Assembly: GCA_016721565.1 (NCBI GenBank)
Contig: JADKHW010000053.1
Span: 62,001-126,000 of the forward strand
DNA from: a bacterium
GTDB taxonomy: Bacteria; Electryoneota; RPQS01
Direction of reading: 5' to 3'
Length of the DNA: 64,000 bases
In this document: positions 31,307 to 40,435 of the stretch, piece by piece
Numbering within the stretch: position 1 is the stretch's first letter
Layout: the number at the start of each line of letters is the position of its first letter
Notes under the pieces: model-generated
What the model was told of the DNA's origin: nothing
The model's input: the letters and a program-made list of their open reading frames with translations, nothing else
Databases searched by the model: none
Translations under genes and position numbers: made by a program

Positions 31307-33907
31307 ATGAAAAGACTAATGACCTTGTGTATGATGCTGGCCGTCGCCGCAATGGCGTACGCCGGCAAAGTAGAGACGAAAAAGGCCGACGACGTTAAGT
31401 CGCCCGCCCTTTCGATTAGCAACACAGAAATTCCCGTAAATTTGGCCGACAAGATTGCTGATCTTGAAGCCCAGCTTGCAGAATTGCGCGCAACCGGCGG
31501 TGACCAGTCGGCTGTTCGTGCCATGCTCGAAAAATATCGCGCGCTTGACCCGCGTGCGCCGCACGGCAATCCTGCTTTGGATCGCCTTTGCACCGAATGC
31601 ACCCCGGAAAATGCCGACCTCGGCTTTATCGGCAACGTGACCTATGCTTACTTCATCAGTGGCGACTGCGGCACGGATGGCAAGTGGGTAGGCCGCTTTG
31701 ACGGTGTTCCCGGCACGGTTTACCACTGGGACCTTTGCTCGACCGCACCGGGCGCTGGAACGAACGCCGGCTTTGACGCCGTATCTGACTGCGACATTCG
31801 TGTTCGCGATGCAGCGTGTACAGAACTTGCCTATACTGACGGTTTGAGCGGCTGTGTCCCGTCGTGGAGTCCCAACGACTTCCAGTGGACTTGCGTGACT
31901 GCCGGTACGTACTACGTGGAAATCATGCCTTACAGCGGTGGTTGCCTCGGTACTGTTGACATGACGTTCACGATGAACTATTACGGCGCGGGCGTTATGC
32001 CTGCTGGCCCGGGCGAAAACTGCTCGACCTCTTGGAATGTTCCTGGCCTTCCGTTCTCTGACACAGGCAACACTTGCAGTTTTGCCAATGACTATGATGC
32101 CGTTTGCCCGTATACTGGCGGCACTGCACCTGACGTGGCTTACAACTACACCCCGAGCGTTGATCAGACGGTAACCTTTAGCCTTTGCTTGTCCGGCTAC
32201 GACACGAAGCTCTATATTTATGACGGCGCTCCGACCCCCGGTGGCCAGATCGCTTGCAATGATGACGCTTCGCCGTGCCCGGGTTCGACCGGTTCATTCC
32301 GCTCGTATCTCGAATGTGTCCAGCTCTATGCCGGACACCGCTACTGCATCATCGTTGACGGCTACGGCAGTTCATGCGGCGACTACGCGCTGACCATGGA
32401 AGAATGCGCGGCTTGCGACGTGATCTGCCCAGTTGGCGCAACGCCAGAAGGCGAAGTCTCCTGCGGCGATGAATACATCGATACGTACAACGGCGGTTGC
32501 AATGTCGATCCGGCCGCATTTGGCTCGATTGCATGTAACGAAGTTATTTGTGGAACGGCTTGGACCTACTTGAATCAAGGCGCGAACTACCGCGATACCG
32601 ATTGGTATTCGTTTACGGTAACTGAAGACATGGACAGCAACCTGTTCTGCGTGACGACTGAATTCTCAGGCTTGTTCTTTATCTTCCCGGCGGCTCCGTG
32701 TGCAGACATCAATGGCGGTCTTGTACCTGCCATCTTCTCTGCCCCCACGCTGCCGTGCGTTGAGCTTTGCTACAACGCTTGCATGCTTCCAGGCGACTAC
32801 ATTGCAATCGTTCTTCCTGCCAACTTCACCGGCGTGCCGTGTGGTTCGGAATATGTATTGAGCCGCTCTTGCCAGCCGTGCGCAGTGCCGTTCGTTTGCC
32901 ATTGTGGCGAAGGTGCGAACACGCATTGCACGTACGCGACTGACAACACGAGCTACCCGATTGACAGCGCTATCCCGACGACCTGTGTAACGATTAACGT
33001 GCCGGTTGAATATCAGATCACTGATCTGAATGTTTGCTTGGACATCGTTCACACGTTTGACGGCGACCTTGACATCTTTTTGACTTCGCCGATGGGTACA
33101 GTTATCGAACTGACCACGGACAATGGCAGCAGCGGCCAGAACTTTACGTGCACGACGTTTGATGACGAAGCAGCCACCTCGGTGACGCTCGGCACTGCGC
33201 CGTTCTCCGGAAGCTTCTCGCCTGAGACTGCACTTTCCGCAGTTGACGGCGAAAATGCCGTTGGCGCGTGGGTTCTTTGCATCACCGACGACGCAGGCGG
33301 CGACGTTGGCTGGTTAAACTACGTATGCTTGACGTTCACTTACGACCACATCTTGCCGGTGGCCTTTGGCAGCTTTGACGCTGTTGTTGGCAACGAGCAA
33401 GTGACGTTGAATTGGAACACCGAATCCGAAACGAGCGTTGCGGGCTTTGAAGTGCTTCGTGACGGCGCAAAGGTTGCGGACGTTGCGGCTCAGAACAGCA
33501 GCAGCGGCGCGAACTACAGCTATACCGATGGCAACTTGACCAATGGCACGACCTATGTGTACACGTTGGTTTCGGTTGACGTCAATGGCGACCGCGTGAC
33601 GTTGGCAACGCAGTCGGCTACGCCGGTTGCATCGTCCGTCGTGAGCGAATATGCATTGCATCAGAACTACCCGAACCCGTTCAACCCGACGACGAACATC
33701 GCGTTCGACATGGTTGAAGCCGGTCATGTTTCGATCAGCATCTTCAACGTGATGGGCCAGAAGGTTGGCGAACTTGTGAATGGTAACATGGAAGCCGGCC
33801 GTCATGTTGTGAACTTCGACGCTACGGGCCTTTCCAGCGGTCTCTATCTGTACAAGATGGAAGCCAACGGCTTTACGGCTCAGAGCAAGATGATCCTGAT
33901 GAAGTAA
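31307..33907 (+). CDS. Large secreted protein with P-domain and T9SS sorting domain
   Basis: An intact 866-residue paralogue of the preceding gene. It has a signal peptide (MKRLMTLCMMLAVAAMAYAG), a short coiled segment (LADKIADLEAQLAELRA), two pre-peptidase-C-like beta domains (SVDQTVTFSLCLSGYDTKL near 32160 and DTDWYSFTVTEDMDSN near 32598), a P-domain (ITDLNVCLDIVHTFDGDL, 33000-33345), a fibronectin-like domain and the tail LHQNYPNPFNPTTNIAF to KMILMK. Many Cys pairs suggest disulfides outside the cell. The last 260 bases are almost identical to those of the upstream gene, including a run of about 60 identical bases. No enzyme domain is visible. Confidence 0.92.
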   Translation: MKRLMTLCMMLAVAAMAYAGKVETKKADDVKSPALSISNTEIPVNLADKIADLEAQLAELRATGGDQSAVRAMLEKYRALDPRAPHGNPALDRLCTECTPENADLGFIGNVTYAYFISGDCGTDGKWVGRFDGVPGTVYHWDLCSTAPGAGTNAGFDAVSDCDIRVRDAACTELAYTDGLSGCVPSWSPNDFQWTCVTAGTYYVEIMPYSGGCLGTVDMTFTMNYYGAGVMPAGPGENCSTSWNVPGLPFSDTGNTCSFANDYDAVCPYTGGTAPDVAYNYTPSVDQTVTFSLCLSGYDTKLYIYDGAPTPGGQIACNDDASPCPGSTGSFRSYLECVQLYAGHRYCIIVDGYGSSCGDYALTMEECAACDVICPVGATPEGEVSCGDEYIDTYNGGCNVDPAAFGSIACNEVICGTAWTYLNQGANYRDTDWYSFTVTEDMDSNLFCVTTEFSGLFFIFPAAPCADINGGLVPAIFSAPTLPCVELCYNACMLPGDYIAIVLPANFTGVPCGSEYVLSRSCQPCAVPFVCHCGEGANTHCTYATDNTSYPIDSAIPTTCVTINVPVEYQITDLNVCLDIVHTFDGDLDIFLTSPMGTVIELTTDNGSSGQNFTCTTFDDEAATSVTLGTAPFSGSFSPETALSAVDGENAVGAWVLCITDDAGGDVGWLNYVCLTFTYDHILPVAFGSFDAVVGNEQVTLNWNTESETSVAGFEVLRDGAKVADVAAQNSSSGANYSYTDGNLTNGTTYVYTLVSVDVNGDRVTLATQSATPVASSVVSEYALHQNYPNPFNPTTNIAFDMVEAGHVSISIFNVMGQKVGELVNGNMEAGRHVVNFDATGLSSGLYLYKMEANGFTAQSKMILMK

Positions 33908-33940
33908 CCAGCGTGCACGCTGGACCCATTGCGCTGACGC
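33908..33940 (+). repeat. R3 element abutting a stop codon
   Basis: Directly after the TAA stop come the hairpin ccagcgtgcacgctgg, accca and TTGCGCTGACGC. Confidence 0.8.
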
Positions 33941-33975
33941 GAAAGCATCAGTAATTTGGGTGGATTTGTAATTAA

Positions 33976-34010
33976 GCGGGCCGGACAGTTTTGTCCGGCC
34001 CGCTTATGTT
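33976..34010 (+). terminator. Rho-independent terminator
   Basis: Stem agcgggccggaca / tgtccggcccgct with a four-base loop, the same stem as at 30960. Confidence 0.85.
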
Positions 34011-34083
34011 TTCTGCTAAAAGGGAGTTGCAACTCGAAGCGGCAGTTGTTACCTTGACGGAAACACAATTAACGGGAGAAGCT

Positions 34084-34920
34084 ATGTTATTCGGTGCGCA
34101 TACATCTACGGCAGGGGGGCTTTATAAGGCCTTTGAATGGGGGACGGAGTTCGGCTGTGAGTCGATTCAGATATTTACGAAGAGCCAGCTTCAGTGGAAA
34201 GGGAAGGATATTGAACCTGAAGCCATTATCCAGTGGTTTGAGGCTTGGGAAGAGGCGGGTGAGCCGCCGGTGTTTGTGCATGACAGCTATTTGATAAATC
34301 TATCTTCACCGGACGAAGAGCATCGCAAGAAATCGGTGGATGGGTTTGTGGATGAACTGGAACGCGCGTCACTGTTGGGGATACCGTGGGTGAACACACA
34401 TCCGGGATCCCACAAGGGATCGGGCGAAGAGCCTGGATTAGAGAATTGTGCGAAATCGTTGAAAGAAGTGCTCGCGCGAACGGAAGATCTGGGAGTGGGG
34501 ATTTTACTTGAGACGACTGCAGGGCAGGGGGGGGACTTGGGAGCGAAGTTTGAGCACTTGGGTTATCTGATCAAGGCTTGCAATCAAGATGAGCGAATGG
34601 GTGTGTGTGTGGATACGTGCCATATCTTTTCGGCGGGATATGATTTTCGCACACCTGAGACTTATGCCGCCACATGGAAAGAGTTTGAAGCTAAGGTTGG
34701 TTTGAAATATCTGCGGGCATTTCATTTGAACGATTCCAAATTTGAATGCGGGCAGCATCGTGACAGGCATGCGGCAATCGGTAAAGGGTTTATTGGATTG
34801 TCTGGATTCAAACTGTTGGCAACGGATCCGAGATTTTTGGATTTGCCGGGGACGACTGAGTTGCCGGATGAGGATACGCCGTCGAGTATTGCGACATTGA
34901 AACGACTGCGAGATGAGTAA
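34084..34920 (+). CDS. nfo: Deoxyribonuclease IV (endonuclease IV)
   Basis: A 278-residue AP endonuclease that cleaves DNA at abasic sites in base-excision repair, using a three-metal site. The start MLFGAHTSTAGGLYKAF, the segment WVNTHPGSHKGSG, the metal-binding ILLETTAGQG, CVDTCHIFSAGYD and FHLNDSK, and RDRHAAIGKGFIG near the end are family signatures. ATG at 34084 follows gggagaagct. An eight-base G run (34527-34534) sits inside the gene without breaking the frame. Length is normal and the gene is intact. Confidence 0.96.
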   Translation: MLFGAHTSTAGGLYKAFEWGTEFGCESIQIFTKSQLQWKGKDIEPEAIIQWFEAWEEAGEPPVFVHDSYLINLSSPDEEHRKKSVDGFVDELERASLLGIPWVNTHPGSHKGSGEEPGLENCAKSLKEVLARTEDLGVGILLETTAGQGGDLGAKFEHLGYLIKACNQDERMGVCVDTCHIFSAGYDFRTPETYAATWKEFEAKVGLKYLRAFHLNDSKFECGQHRDRHAAIGKGFIGLSGFKLLATDPRFLDLPGTTELPDEDTPSSIATLKRLRDE

Positions 34921-34921
34921 C

Positions 34922-34955
34922 AAAAAGGGCCGCACAAATTGTGCGGCCCTTTTTT
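34922..34955. terminator. Bidirectional terminator
   Basis: Stem aagggccgcaca / tgtgcggccctt followed by tttttt, between nfo and the leftward cupredoxin gene. Confidence 0.95.
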
Positions 34956-34971
34956 TTCAAACCAATATCCG

Positions 34972-35835
34972 TTACGGCGTGCAGTCTTGAATGACGACGA
35001 ATAAGAGTTCACTGGACAGGCCATTGATCAATGTGGTAGCTTGACCGATTGAAACGACATCAACACCGGCCGTCAATGTCCAACCGGGGCCCGGCGGGGT
35101 GGTTGCGAGTGTGGGATCGGGAGTTGAGTAGATATCGTAATGTCCGACTTGCGGAGCTTGCCAATAGAGACGAACTTGGTCATCCGCGTCCCAGATAATT
35201 GTCAGATCGGTTGGATCGAGACAGGGCGGCGGAGGTGGAGCGAGCACTGTCACCGTTCCAGTCATACCAAAACTACCGTGAATATCACATTGGTAATTGT
35301 AAGTACCAAGCAACGGAGCAGTGAACCGTTTGTCATACGTGAATGCGGAAGATGTCGGTGCGCCGCTGTAGAAAACGGTATCAGGGGTGCCACCGTTCTC
35401 GCGTACATTGTGTAAGCCGCCTGCCGGTTTAGACCAGCGGACCGTATCTCCTTGTTGGATGGTCACATTCGCGGGTGAGAATGATGTGCCTACCAAATTG
35501 ACAACTTTCAGTCCGCGCACGGTGACGGTACCGACCATGCCTAAGTCGCCATGCACTTCGCAGTGGTAGTTATAAACTCCGATTAGCGGCGAGTTGAAGA
35601 CGAACTCATACACGTACGGACTGCTGTTAGGCTCACCACTACGGAAAACAGGGATTGCACTGGTTTCAGCAATGTTGTGAAACGCTGCATCAGTCTTATT
35701 CCATCTGACGGTGTCGCCGTGCGAGACAGTGACATTGGCCGGAGAAAAAGTTAGTCCGGACACCGTAACGGTTACGACGGTGGCCAAACTCTGGCTAACC
35801 AAACACAAAACAAGTAGTATCCCAAGTCTGTTCAT
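34972..35835 (-). CDS. Secreted protein with two plastocyanin-like copper domains
   Basis: 287 residues with a signal peptide (MNRLGILLVLCLVSQSLA) and two cupredoxin domains in tandem. Domain 1 has the type 1 copper ligands in AFHNI and YHCEVHGDLGM, domain 2 in GLHNV and YQCDIHGSFGM (His, Cys, His, Met in each). A proline stretch leads to a fibronectin-like domain (LTIIWDADDQVRLYWQAP); there is no T9SS tail. The second ATG (35835) has the better distance to ggagg than the one at 35838. It should carry electrons or copper at the cell surface. Domain 2 is close to the cupredoxin domain at 51700-51950. Confidence 0.9.
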   Translation of the reverse strand: MNRLGILLVLCLVSQSLATVVTVTVSGLTFSPANVTVSHGDTVRWNKTDAAFHNIAETSAIPVFRSGEPNSSPYVYEFVFNSPLIGVYNYHCEVHGDLGMVGTVTVRGLKVVNLVGTSFSPANVTIQQGDTVRWSKPAGGLHNVRENGGTPDTVFYSGAPTSSAFTYDKRFTAPLLGTYNYQCDIHGSFGMTGTVTVLAPPPPPCLDPTDLTIIWDADDQVRLYWQAPQVGHYDIYSTPDPTLATTPPGPGWTLTAGVDVVSIGQATTLINGLSSELLFVVIQDCTP

Positions 35836-35960
35836 CATTTGCCTCCTGTGGCAGAATTAAAGTTCGCAAATTCAAGAAGGCTCTCCCGTGCGGATTCACC
35901 CGCACCCTTACATATTGCGATAGTTGACTAAAATTGTCAAGTATTATGATGAACTAAATG

Positions 35961-35990
35961 AAAAAAGCCCGCAGTGTTGCGGGCTTTCAA
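35961..35990 (-). terminator. Terminator of the cytochrome-porin gene
   Basis: Stem gcccgca / tgcgggc followed, reading leftward, by ttttttc. Confidence 0.85.
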
Positions 35991-36006
35991 CATTACAGAA
36001 GTCTAA

Positions 36007-37311
36007 CTAAAAGAAGAGATGCAATTGGGCTTCGATCTGCTTTTTGTTACGGGTCTGTTTAATTACCCCGCCCGGGACAAACTGATTGGGAATGTCCTCG
36101 GATGAGTACAATCTATGCTTCAGTGAAACTTCTACCCAGGGTAAGACGTATGACGTGACTCCAATTGTTGTCCGTTCGGCTTCTCCAGCTACGGAAGAGG
36201 TCTCGGCATTGTCCAGCCAGTCGTACGCTCCGAGTACCCAAATCCCTTGATATGCCATGATCTCAAGCTGGGCCGTCGCAAACGCGCTTGTAACTTCAAA
36301 CGGAACAGGAGTCCAAGTCTCAGGTGTTACCCAATTCTTGCGATCATATTCAATCAACAGGGAGGTTGCGAGCCAACCAAAGTTTGAGGCTCCATTGCCT
36401 GTACCCATTTTGTCGTGAATACCCTCGAAGGCCAATCCGCCAAAAGCACCCCATGACGTAGTTTTCCCAGCCGCGAATGGAAAGCTGGTTTCAGGATCGA
36501 TGGCCTTGCCGGGGGAGTGCATCCAGCTTCCGCCTGCGGAAATCACCCATTTGTTAGCAAAGGGCAGCCGCCGCTGGCCATAGGTGCGGGCAACCCAGCG
36601 TTTCTGCTGGTCGCGGTCCATGGGGATATTGGACTGTCCGGCAGTGTAGGAGCCGCTGATGTCGAAACCGCCGATGCGGGTTCCGCTCTCGAGGCCCACG
36701 CCATAGTAGGGAGGAGCCGGCGAGCTAAAAGCCCCGCCGTCGAAGCCGTTCAACAAGCCTGTGCGGACGTATGAAGTATGGTCGGCGAAACGAATACCGT
36801 AATTTTCTTGGAATTGGCCGCCCTTAGCCCAACCTTTGAAGCCCTTCAGATTAGCCAAGCCGTAAACCTCCATGCGGCCAGTGGCATCGGACACGCCGCG
36901 AGAAATGTAGAGCATGAACTGCTCTGTGGGGCGAATCTGGAGATAGATGTTGCCTTCCATCTGAGCGGTTGTACCGGTATTGGTCGAAAAGGCATCGGAG
37001 AGTCCGGCTTCAACACTATCAGATTGGGTATTCGTGGCCAGCCAAATGGTGCGGAGGTCAGCGCCGATGGTGACGGTCTCGGACAGCTTGGGCTTGATCT
37101 TCTCGATAGTTGCGAAACTCACCGGCTTGACGGGTAGGTATTGCGGGCCGAAGAACTGGCTGCCGTACAGCTCGCGGATGCCGTTGCCTGTGGGGTTGGC
37201 GTGGCAGAGGAAACAGCTTTGGCCGAAGAGCGCGCTGTACTGGGGGCGGGCGCTGGCGGTCGAGACGATCAGGGCACAGAAGAGAAGTATTATCAAGGTT
37301 GGTTTGCGCAT
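36007..37311 (-). CDS. Outer-membrane beta-barrel fused to a single haem c site (Cyc2-like candidate)
   Basis: A 434-residue protein. The ATG at 37311 gives a signal peptide (MRKPTLIILLFCALIVSTASA); a longer start at 37371 would spoil it. Twelve residues into the mature part is one haem c motif, CFLCH, within FGQSCFLCHANPTGNG. The rest has the alternating, aromatic, glycine-rich pattern of a porin-like barrel and ends in LHLFF with a terminal Phe, as outer-membrane proteins do. This domain order (monohaem cytochrome, then barrel) is that of Cyc2-type iron oxidases and related cytochrome-porins. The motif surroundings differ from classical Cyc2, so electron transfer across the outer membrane is a hypothesis. 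It could also be a porin with a structural haem. Confidence 0.7.
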   Translation of the reverse strand: MRKPTLIILLFCALIVSTASARPQYSALFGQSCFLCHANPTGNGIRELYGSQFFGPQYLPVKPVSFATIEKIKPKLSETVTIGADLRTIWLATNTQSDSVEAGLSDAFSTNTGTTAQMEGNIYLQIRPTEQFMLYISRGVSDATGRMEVYGLANLKGFKGWAKGGQFQENYGIRFADHTSYVRTGLLNGFDGGAFSSPAPPYYGVGLESGTRIGGFDISGSYTAGQSNIPMDRDQQKRWVARTYGQRRLPFANKWVISAGGSWMHSPGKAIDPETSFPFAAGKTTSWGAFGGLAFEGIHDKMGTGNGASNFGWLATSLLIEYDRKNWVTPETWTPVPFEVTSAFATAQLEIMAYQGIWVLGAYDWLDNAETSSVAGEAERTTIGVTSYVLPWVEVSLKHRLYSSEDIPNQFVPGGVIKQTRNKKQIEAQLHLFF

Positions 37312-37464
37312 GCAGGTGCCTTTCCGAGCGGAGAATAACCTAAAGTTCTTTGAATTCATAGCAATATACATAACCTGAATTAGGGGTGCAAGACTGTTTG
37401 CCTCCTTGCCGAAAAGCCGCTATATTGTGGTTTCTACTCAAATTGGCTCCCGTTTCATCCGGCT

Positions 37465-38445
37465 ATGAAATTCTCCAAATACCATGGTCTCGGGAACGAC
37501 TTCCTGTTGTTCGACTCCCGTGACGACGCCCCGCAATCGTATTTTACTCCTGACCGTGTTCGTTTTTTATGCCGCCGTCAAACCGGAATCGGGGCTGACG
37601 GAATCTTGTTGAGGACAGATTGTGACAAAGCTCACCATCGGATGTGGTTGTGGAATGCCGACGGCTCGACTGCTGAGATTTCGGGCAATGGGCTGAGATG
37701 CTTTGTTTTGTTTTTGCAAGATCAGGGTTACGACGTTTCAGGAGAGTTCACGATTGAAACGGGTGGCGGAATTCAGAAAGCAAGAATCGTCGGGGATCAT
37801 GTTGTGGAAACGACGATGCCCGCACCGGATTTTGTGAAAGCGGGCGCTCCGCAGACTTTGCATTTGACATCGGTGGATCAAAGTTTTGACGTGCTCTCCG
37901 TTAACGTCGGAAATCCGCACGGTGTGATCTTCGGGCCGAAGCGCGAGATTCCGTTTGCAGAAAAATACGGGCCGAGCTTGGAGAAGAATCCGGCGTTTCC
38001 GCACGGTGCGAATATCGAGTTTGTCAATGTGATGAGCCGCGACTCGTGCAACTTGGTGGTGTGGGAGCGCGGCGCGGGGATTACGCTCGCGTGCGGATCG
38101 GGTTCGGTTGCCACGGCATGCGCGGGTTGCGCGGTCGGCCATTTTGATTTTGACAAGCCGATTGCGGTGCATCAGCCCGGCGGCGCGCTGCATATTACCG
38201 TTGCCAAGGATTTCAAGGAGATTCGGCAGCGGAGTATTGCTGAGAAGGTTTTTGAGGGGTTGTTTAGGGGATGGGGCAATCACCAGAAAACTCTACGGTT
38301 GCAGGAGTTTGATTACAGCAATCATAGAGCGTATTTCTTGACGTGTTGCACGAAATGGCGTGCCTATCTCTTTGGAGAAGTCCGCAACGGCGAAGTGCTT
38401 TTGAATGCTGCCGGTAAAATGATAGATGATCAATGGCGGTCGTGA
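37465..38445 (+). CDS. dapF: Diaminopimelate epimerase with a transposase remnant as C-terminal extension
   Basis: DapF converts LL- to meso-diaminopimelate for peptidoglycan and lysine. The start MKFSKYHGLGNDFLLFD is typical. The two catalytic Cys are in SGNGLRC and LACGSGSVAT. The epimerase proper ends around EKVFEGLFRGWG (near 38275), at the normal length of about 270 residues. The frame then runs on into about 55 residues (LRLQEFDYSNHRAYFLTCCT) that belong to a REP-associated tyrosine transposase, not to DapF. The insertion evidently removed the original stop codon. The active site is untouched, so activity is likely. It is followed by dapL. Confidence 0.93.
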   Translation: MKFSKYHGLGNDFLLFDSRDDAPQSYFTPDRVRFLCRRQTGIGADGILLRTDCDKAHHRMWLWNADGSTAEISGNGLRCFVLFLQDQGYDVSGEFTIETGGGIQKARIVGDHVVETTMPAPDFVKAGAPQTLHLTSVDQSFDVLSVNVGNPHGVIFGPKREIPFAEKYGPSLEKNPAFPHGANIEFVNVMSRDSCNLVVWERGAGITLACGSGSVATACAGCAVGHFDFDKPIAVHQPGGALHITVAKDFKEIRQRSIAEKVFEGLFRGWGNHQKTLRLQEFDYSNHRAYFLTCCTKWRAYLFGEVRNGEVLLNAAGKMIDDQWRS

Positions 38446-38556
38446 GCTCTATCACCCAAGGATAAATTCGAGCGATGTTGTGATGCCCAATCACTTCACG
38501 CACATTGCCCAGCCGGAACCAGATGTAGCGGCTACCTGTGGCTGCCGATATTGACC
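38270..38556 (+). pseudogene. Remnant of a REP-associated tyrosine transposase (RAYT, IS200-like)
   Basis: Reading from 38281, HQKTLRLQEFDYSNHRAYFL and FGEVRNGEVLLNAAGKMIDD match the conserved N-terminus of RAYT/TnpA-REP proteins; after a small gap in another frame SDVVMPNHFTHI matches their metal-binding VMPNHFH motif. The middle and the catalytic Tyr region are missing, so it is dead. It is fused to the end of dapF and its right end reaches the start of dapL. Confidence 0.8.
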
Positions 38557-39686
38557 GAGAATCAAAGTTAACACGCTTACCTGAATACCTATTCGCCGAT
38601 CTTGAGAAGAAGATTAGCGAGAAGACTGCTGCCGGCCGTGATGTGATTAATTTGGGAATTGGTGATCCCGATTTACCGCCGCCGGATTCGTTTACGAAGA
38701 GTTTGCAATTGCATGCGGCTGACTCTGACGCGCATTTTTATTCGTCGTCGCGCGGCGATGCGGGCGCGCGCAAGGCGATTGCAAAATATTTTAAGGGCCG
38801 CTTTGGAGTTGAACTCGATCCTGATACGCAGATTTGTGTTGTGCTCGGCGGGAAGGAAGGACTCTCTTCGCTTGGTCGCGCATTTGTGAATCCGGGTGAC
38901 AGCGTGGCCGCGCCGTCGCCTGCTTATCCTGTTTATGCGCAGGGTGTGGCGACGTTGTGTGACGGCAAAGTGCAGACGATGCCGCTGACGAAAGAGAACG
39001 GATTTTTGCCGGATCTGAATTTGGCGGAAGGCGCGAAGATGCTGTTCGTGAACTATCCGAACAATCCGACGGGCGCGATTGCAACGGAATTTTTCTGGCA
39101 AAGCTTACAGGATTTCGCGGACACGCATCCGGAAACGGTTGTCTGTCACGATCATGCATATAGCGAAATGACGTTCGGCGATTATGTCGCGCCGTCGTTT
39201 TTGCAATACACGCAGAACGCGGTGGAGATGCACTCGCTCTCGAAGGTGTTTAACGCGACGGGATTCCGAATCGGATTTTGCGTGGGGCGCGCGGATTATA
39301 TCGCGGCGCTGGTGAAAGCGAAATCGCAGATTGACTCAGGCGCGCCGCTGATGATTCAACGCGCGATGGCGGACGGACTCGCGGGCTATCGCGGCGCGGA
39401 ACCGCCGAAGGAAGTTGTGGAGATTCGCAAAATTTACGGGGAGCGGCGTGCTTACACGGAGAAGGCTCTGCGAGAACTTGGTCTTGACGTGATCGAAAGT
39501 CCGGCGACGTTTTATGTTTGGGCAAGAGTTGGAGATGATGAGTTGCCGTTTGTGCAACGCGCATTGGATCATGACATCGTCGTGACGCCGGGGCGCGGGT
39601 TTGGACAAGAGGGCGTGGGATATATTCGGCTTGCATTGACACAACCATTGGACCGCATCAAGCTCGCTATGCAAAGGCTTGGCTGA
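38538..39686 (+). CDS. dapL: LL-diaminopimelate aminotransferase
   Basis: A 382-residue PLP fold-type I aminotransferase. The segment LTRLPEYLFADLEKKI followed by DVINLGIGDPDLPPP is characteristic of DapL, which makes LL-DAP directly from tetrahydrodipicolinate. The PLP lysine is in HSLSKVFNATGFRIG and the cofactor Asn in NYPNNPTGA. The start is GTG at 38538; the RAYT remnant touches this point, so the original start region may have been altered. With dapF beside it, the pair makes meso-DAP by the aminotransferase variant of lysine synthesis. Confidence 0.9.
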   Translation: MAADIDRESKLTRLPEYLFADLEKKISEKTAAGRDVINLGIGDPDLPPPDSFTKSLQLHAADSDAHFYSSSRGDAGARKAIAKYFKGRFGVELDPDTQICVVLGGKEGLSSLGRAFVNPGDSVAAPSPAYPVYAQGVATLCDGKVQTMPLTKENGFLPDLNLAEGAKMLFVNYPNNPTGAIATEFFWQSLQDFADTHPETVVCHDHAYSEMTFGDYVAPSFLQYTQNAVEMHSLSKVFNATGFRIGFCVGRADYIAALVKAKSQIDSGAPLMIQRAMADGLAGYRGAEPPKEVVEIRKIYGERRAYTEKALRELGLDVIESPATFYVWARVGDDELPFVQRALDHDIVVTPGRGFGQEGVGYIRLALTQPLDRIKLAMQRLG

Positions 39687-39730
39687 TTTGTTTTCCTCTT
39701 TCCTTTTTCCTATTTCAAACTTTCACACTC

Positions 39731-40435
39731 GTGGCTGATCGCTTTCGACAAATACTAAGCGGTCGTCCCGTTATTCTTGGTCATCGCGGCTCACCTAAGG
39801 GCGCGCAAGAAAATACGATAGCCTCGTTTCGTTTGGCGCTTGATGAAGGTGCAGACGGCGTGGAACTCGACGTGCAACTCACACGCGATGGCGTGCCGGT
39901 GGTGTTTCACGATGACGAGTTTTCAACAGGAGAGAAGATCGGCGACTTAACCTTTGCCGAGATGCGCGAAGTTGCTCACGGTTTGCGCTCACATGTGCAC
40001 ACGCTCGAAGAGGTGTTGCGAGAACTTGCGGGCAAGGGTTTTGTGAATATCGAAATAAAAGCAGCGGGGCGGGAAGCGGACGTGCTGGCGATTGCGCGTA
40101 AGGTGATGCCGAAAGAAACATTTTTGTTTTCGAGTTTTCTGCCGGAAGTTGTGGCGGCATACCGCGCACTTGCCAAAGATGTTCCGGTAATTTGGATTGT
40201 CGCCGAGCAGTTATCGCTCGAGCACGCGCTTGACGTGGTGCATCAGATTGACGCGAAAGGGATCGCGTTTTATCACGAACTCATCACGCCGGAACTCGCG
40301 GGGTATTTCAAGATTCACAACGTGCCGTTATTTACGTGGACGGTGAACGACGTTGCGGAAGCGCGGCGCTTGATTGACATTGGCGTGGCGGGAATCATCA
40401 CCGATGAACCTAAGTTGATTGTTGATTCATTATGA
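39731..40435 (+). CDS. Glycerophosphodiester phosphodiesterase family protein
   Basis: A 234-residue GDPD barrel that hydrolyses glycerophosphodiesters to glycerol-3-phosphate and an alcohol. The catalytic His and Arg are in LGHRGSPKGAQENT, the metal ligands in GVELDVQLTRDG, and VFHDDE holds the second His; NIEIKAAG and TWTVND are further family blocks. GTG start. No signal peptide, so it is cytoplasmic. Its end overlaps the start of the next gene by four bases (ATGA type), which indicates translational coupling. Confidence 0.92.
   Translation: MADRFRQILSGRPVILGHRGSPKGAQENTIASFRLALDEGADGVELDVQLTRDGVPVVFHDDEFSTGEKIGDLTFAEMREVAHGLRSHVHTLEEVLRELAGKGFVNIEIKAAGREADVLAIARKVMPKETFLFSSFLPEVVAAYRALAKDVPVIWIVAEQLSLEHALDVVHQIDAKGIAFYHELITPELAGYFKIHNVPLFTWTVNDVAEARRLIDIGVAGIITDEPKLIVDSL

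Noticed and set aside
27987..33907. Subtilisin-like proteases because of the P-domains
   Set aside because: No Asp/His/Ser protease domain is present; only the P-domain and binding modules are seen.
37465..38445. Bifunctional DapF-transposase protein
   Set aside because: The transposase part lacks the catalytic Tyr region and is itself broken; the fusion is a by-product of a decayed insertion.
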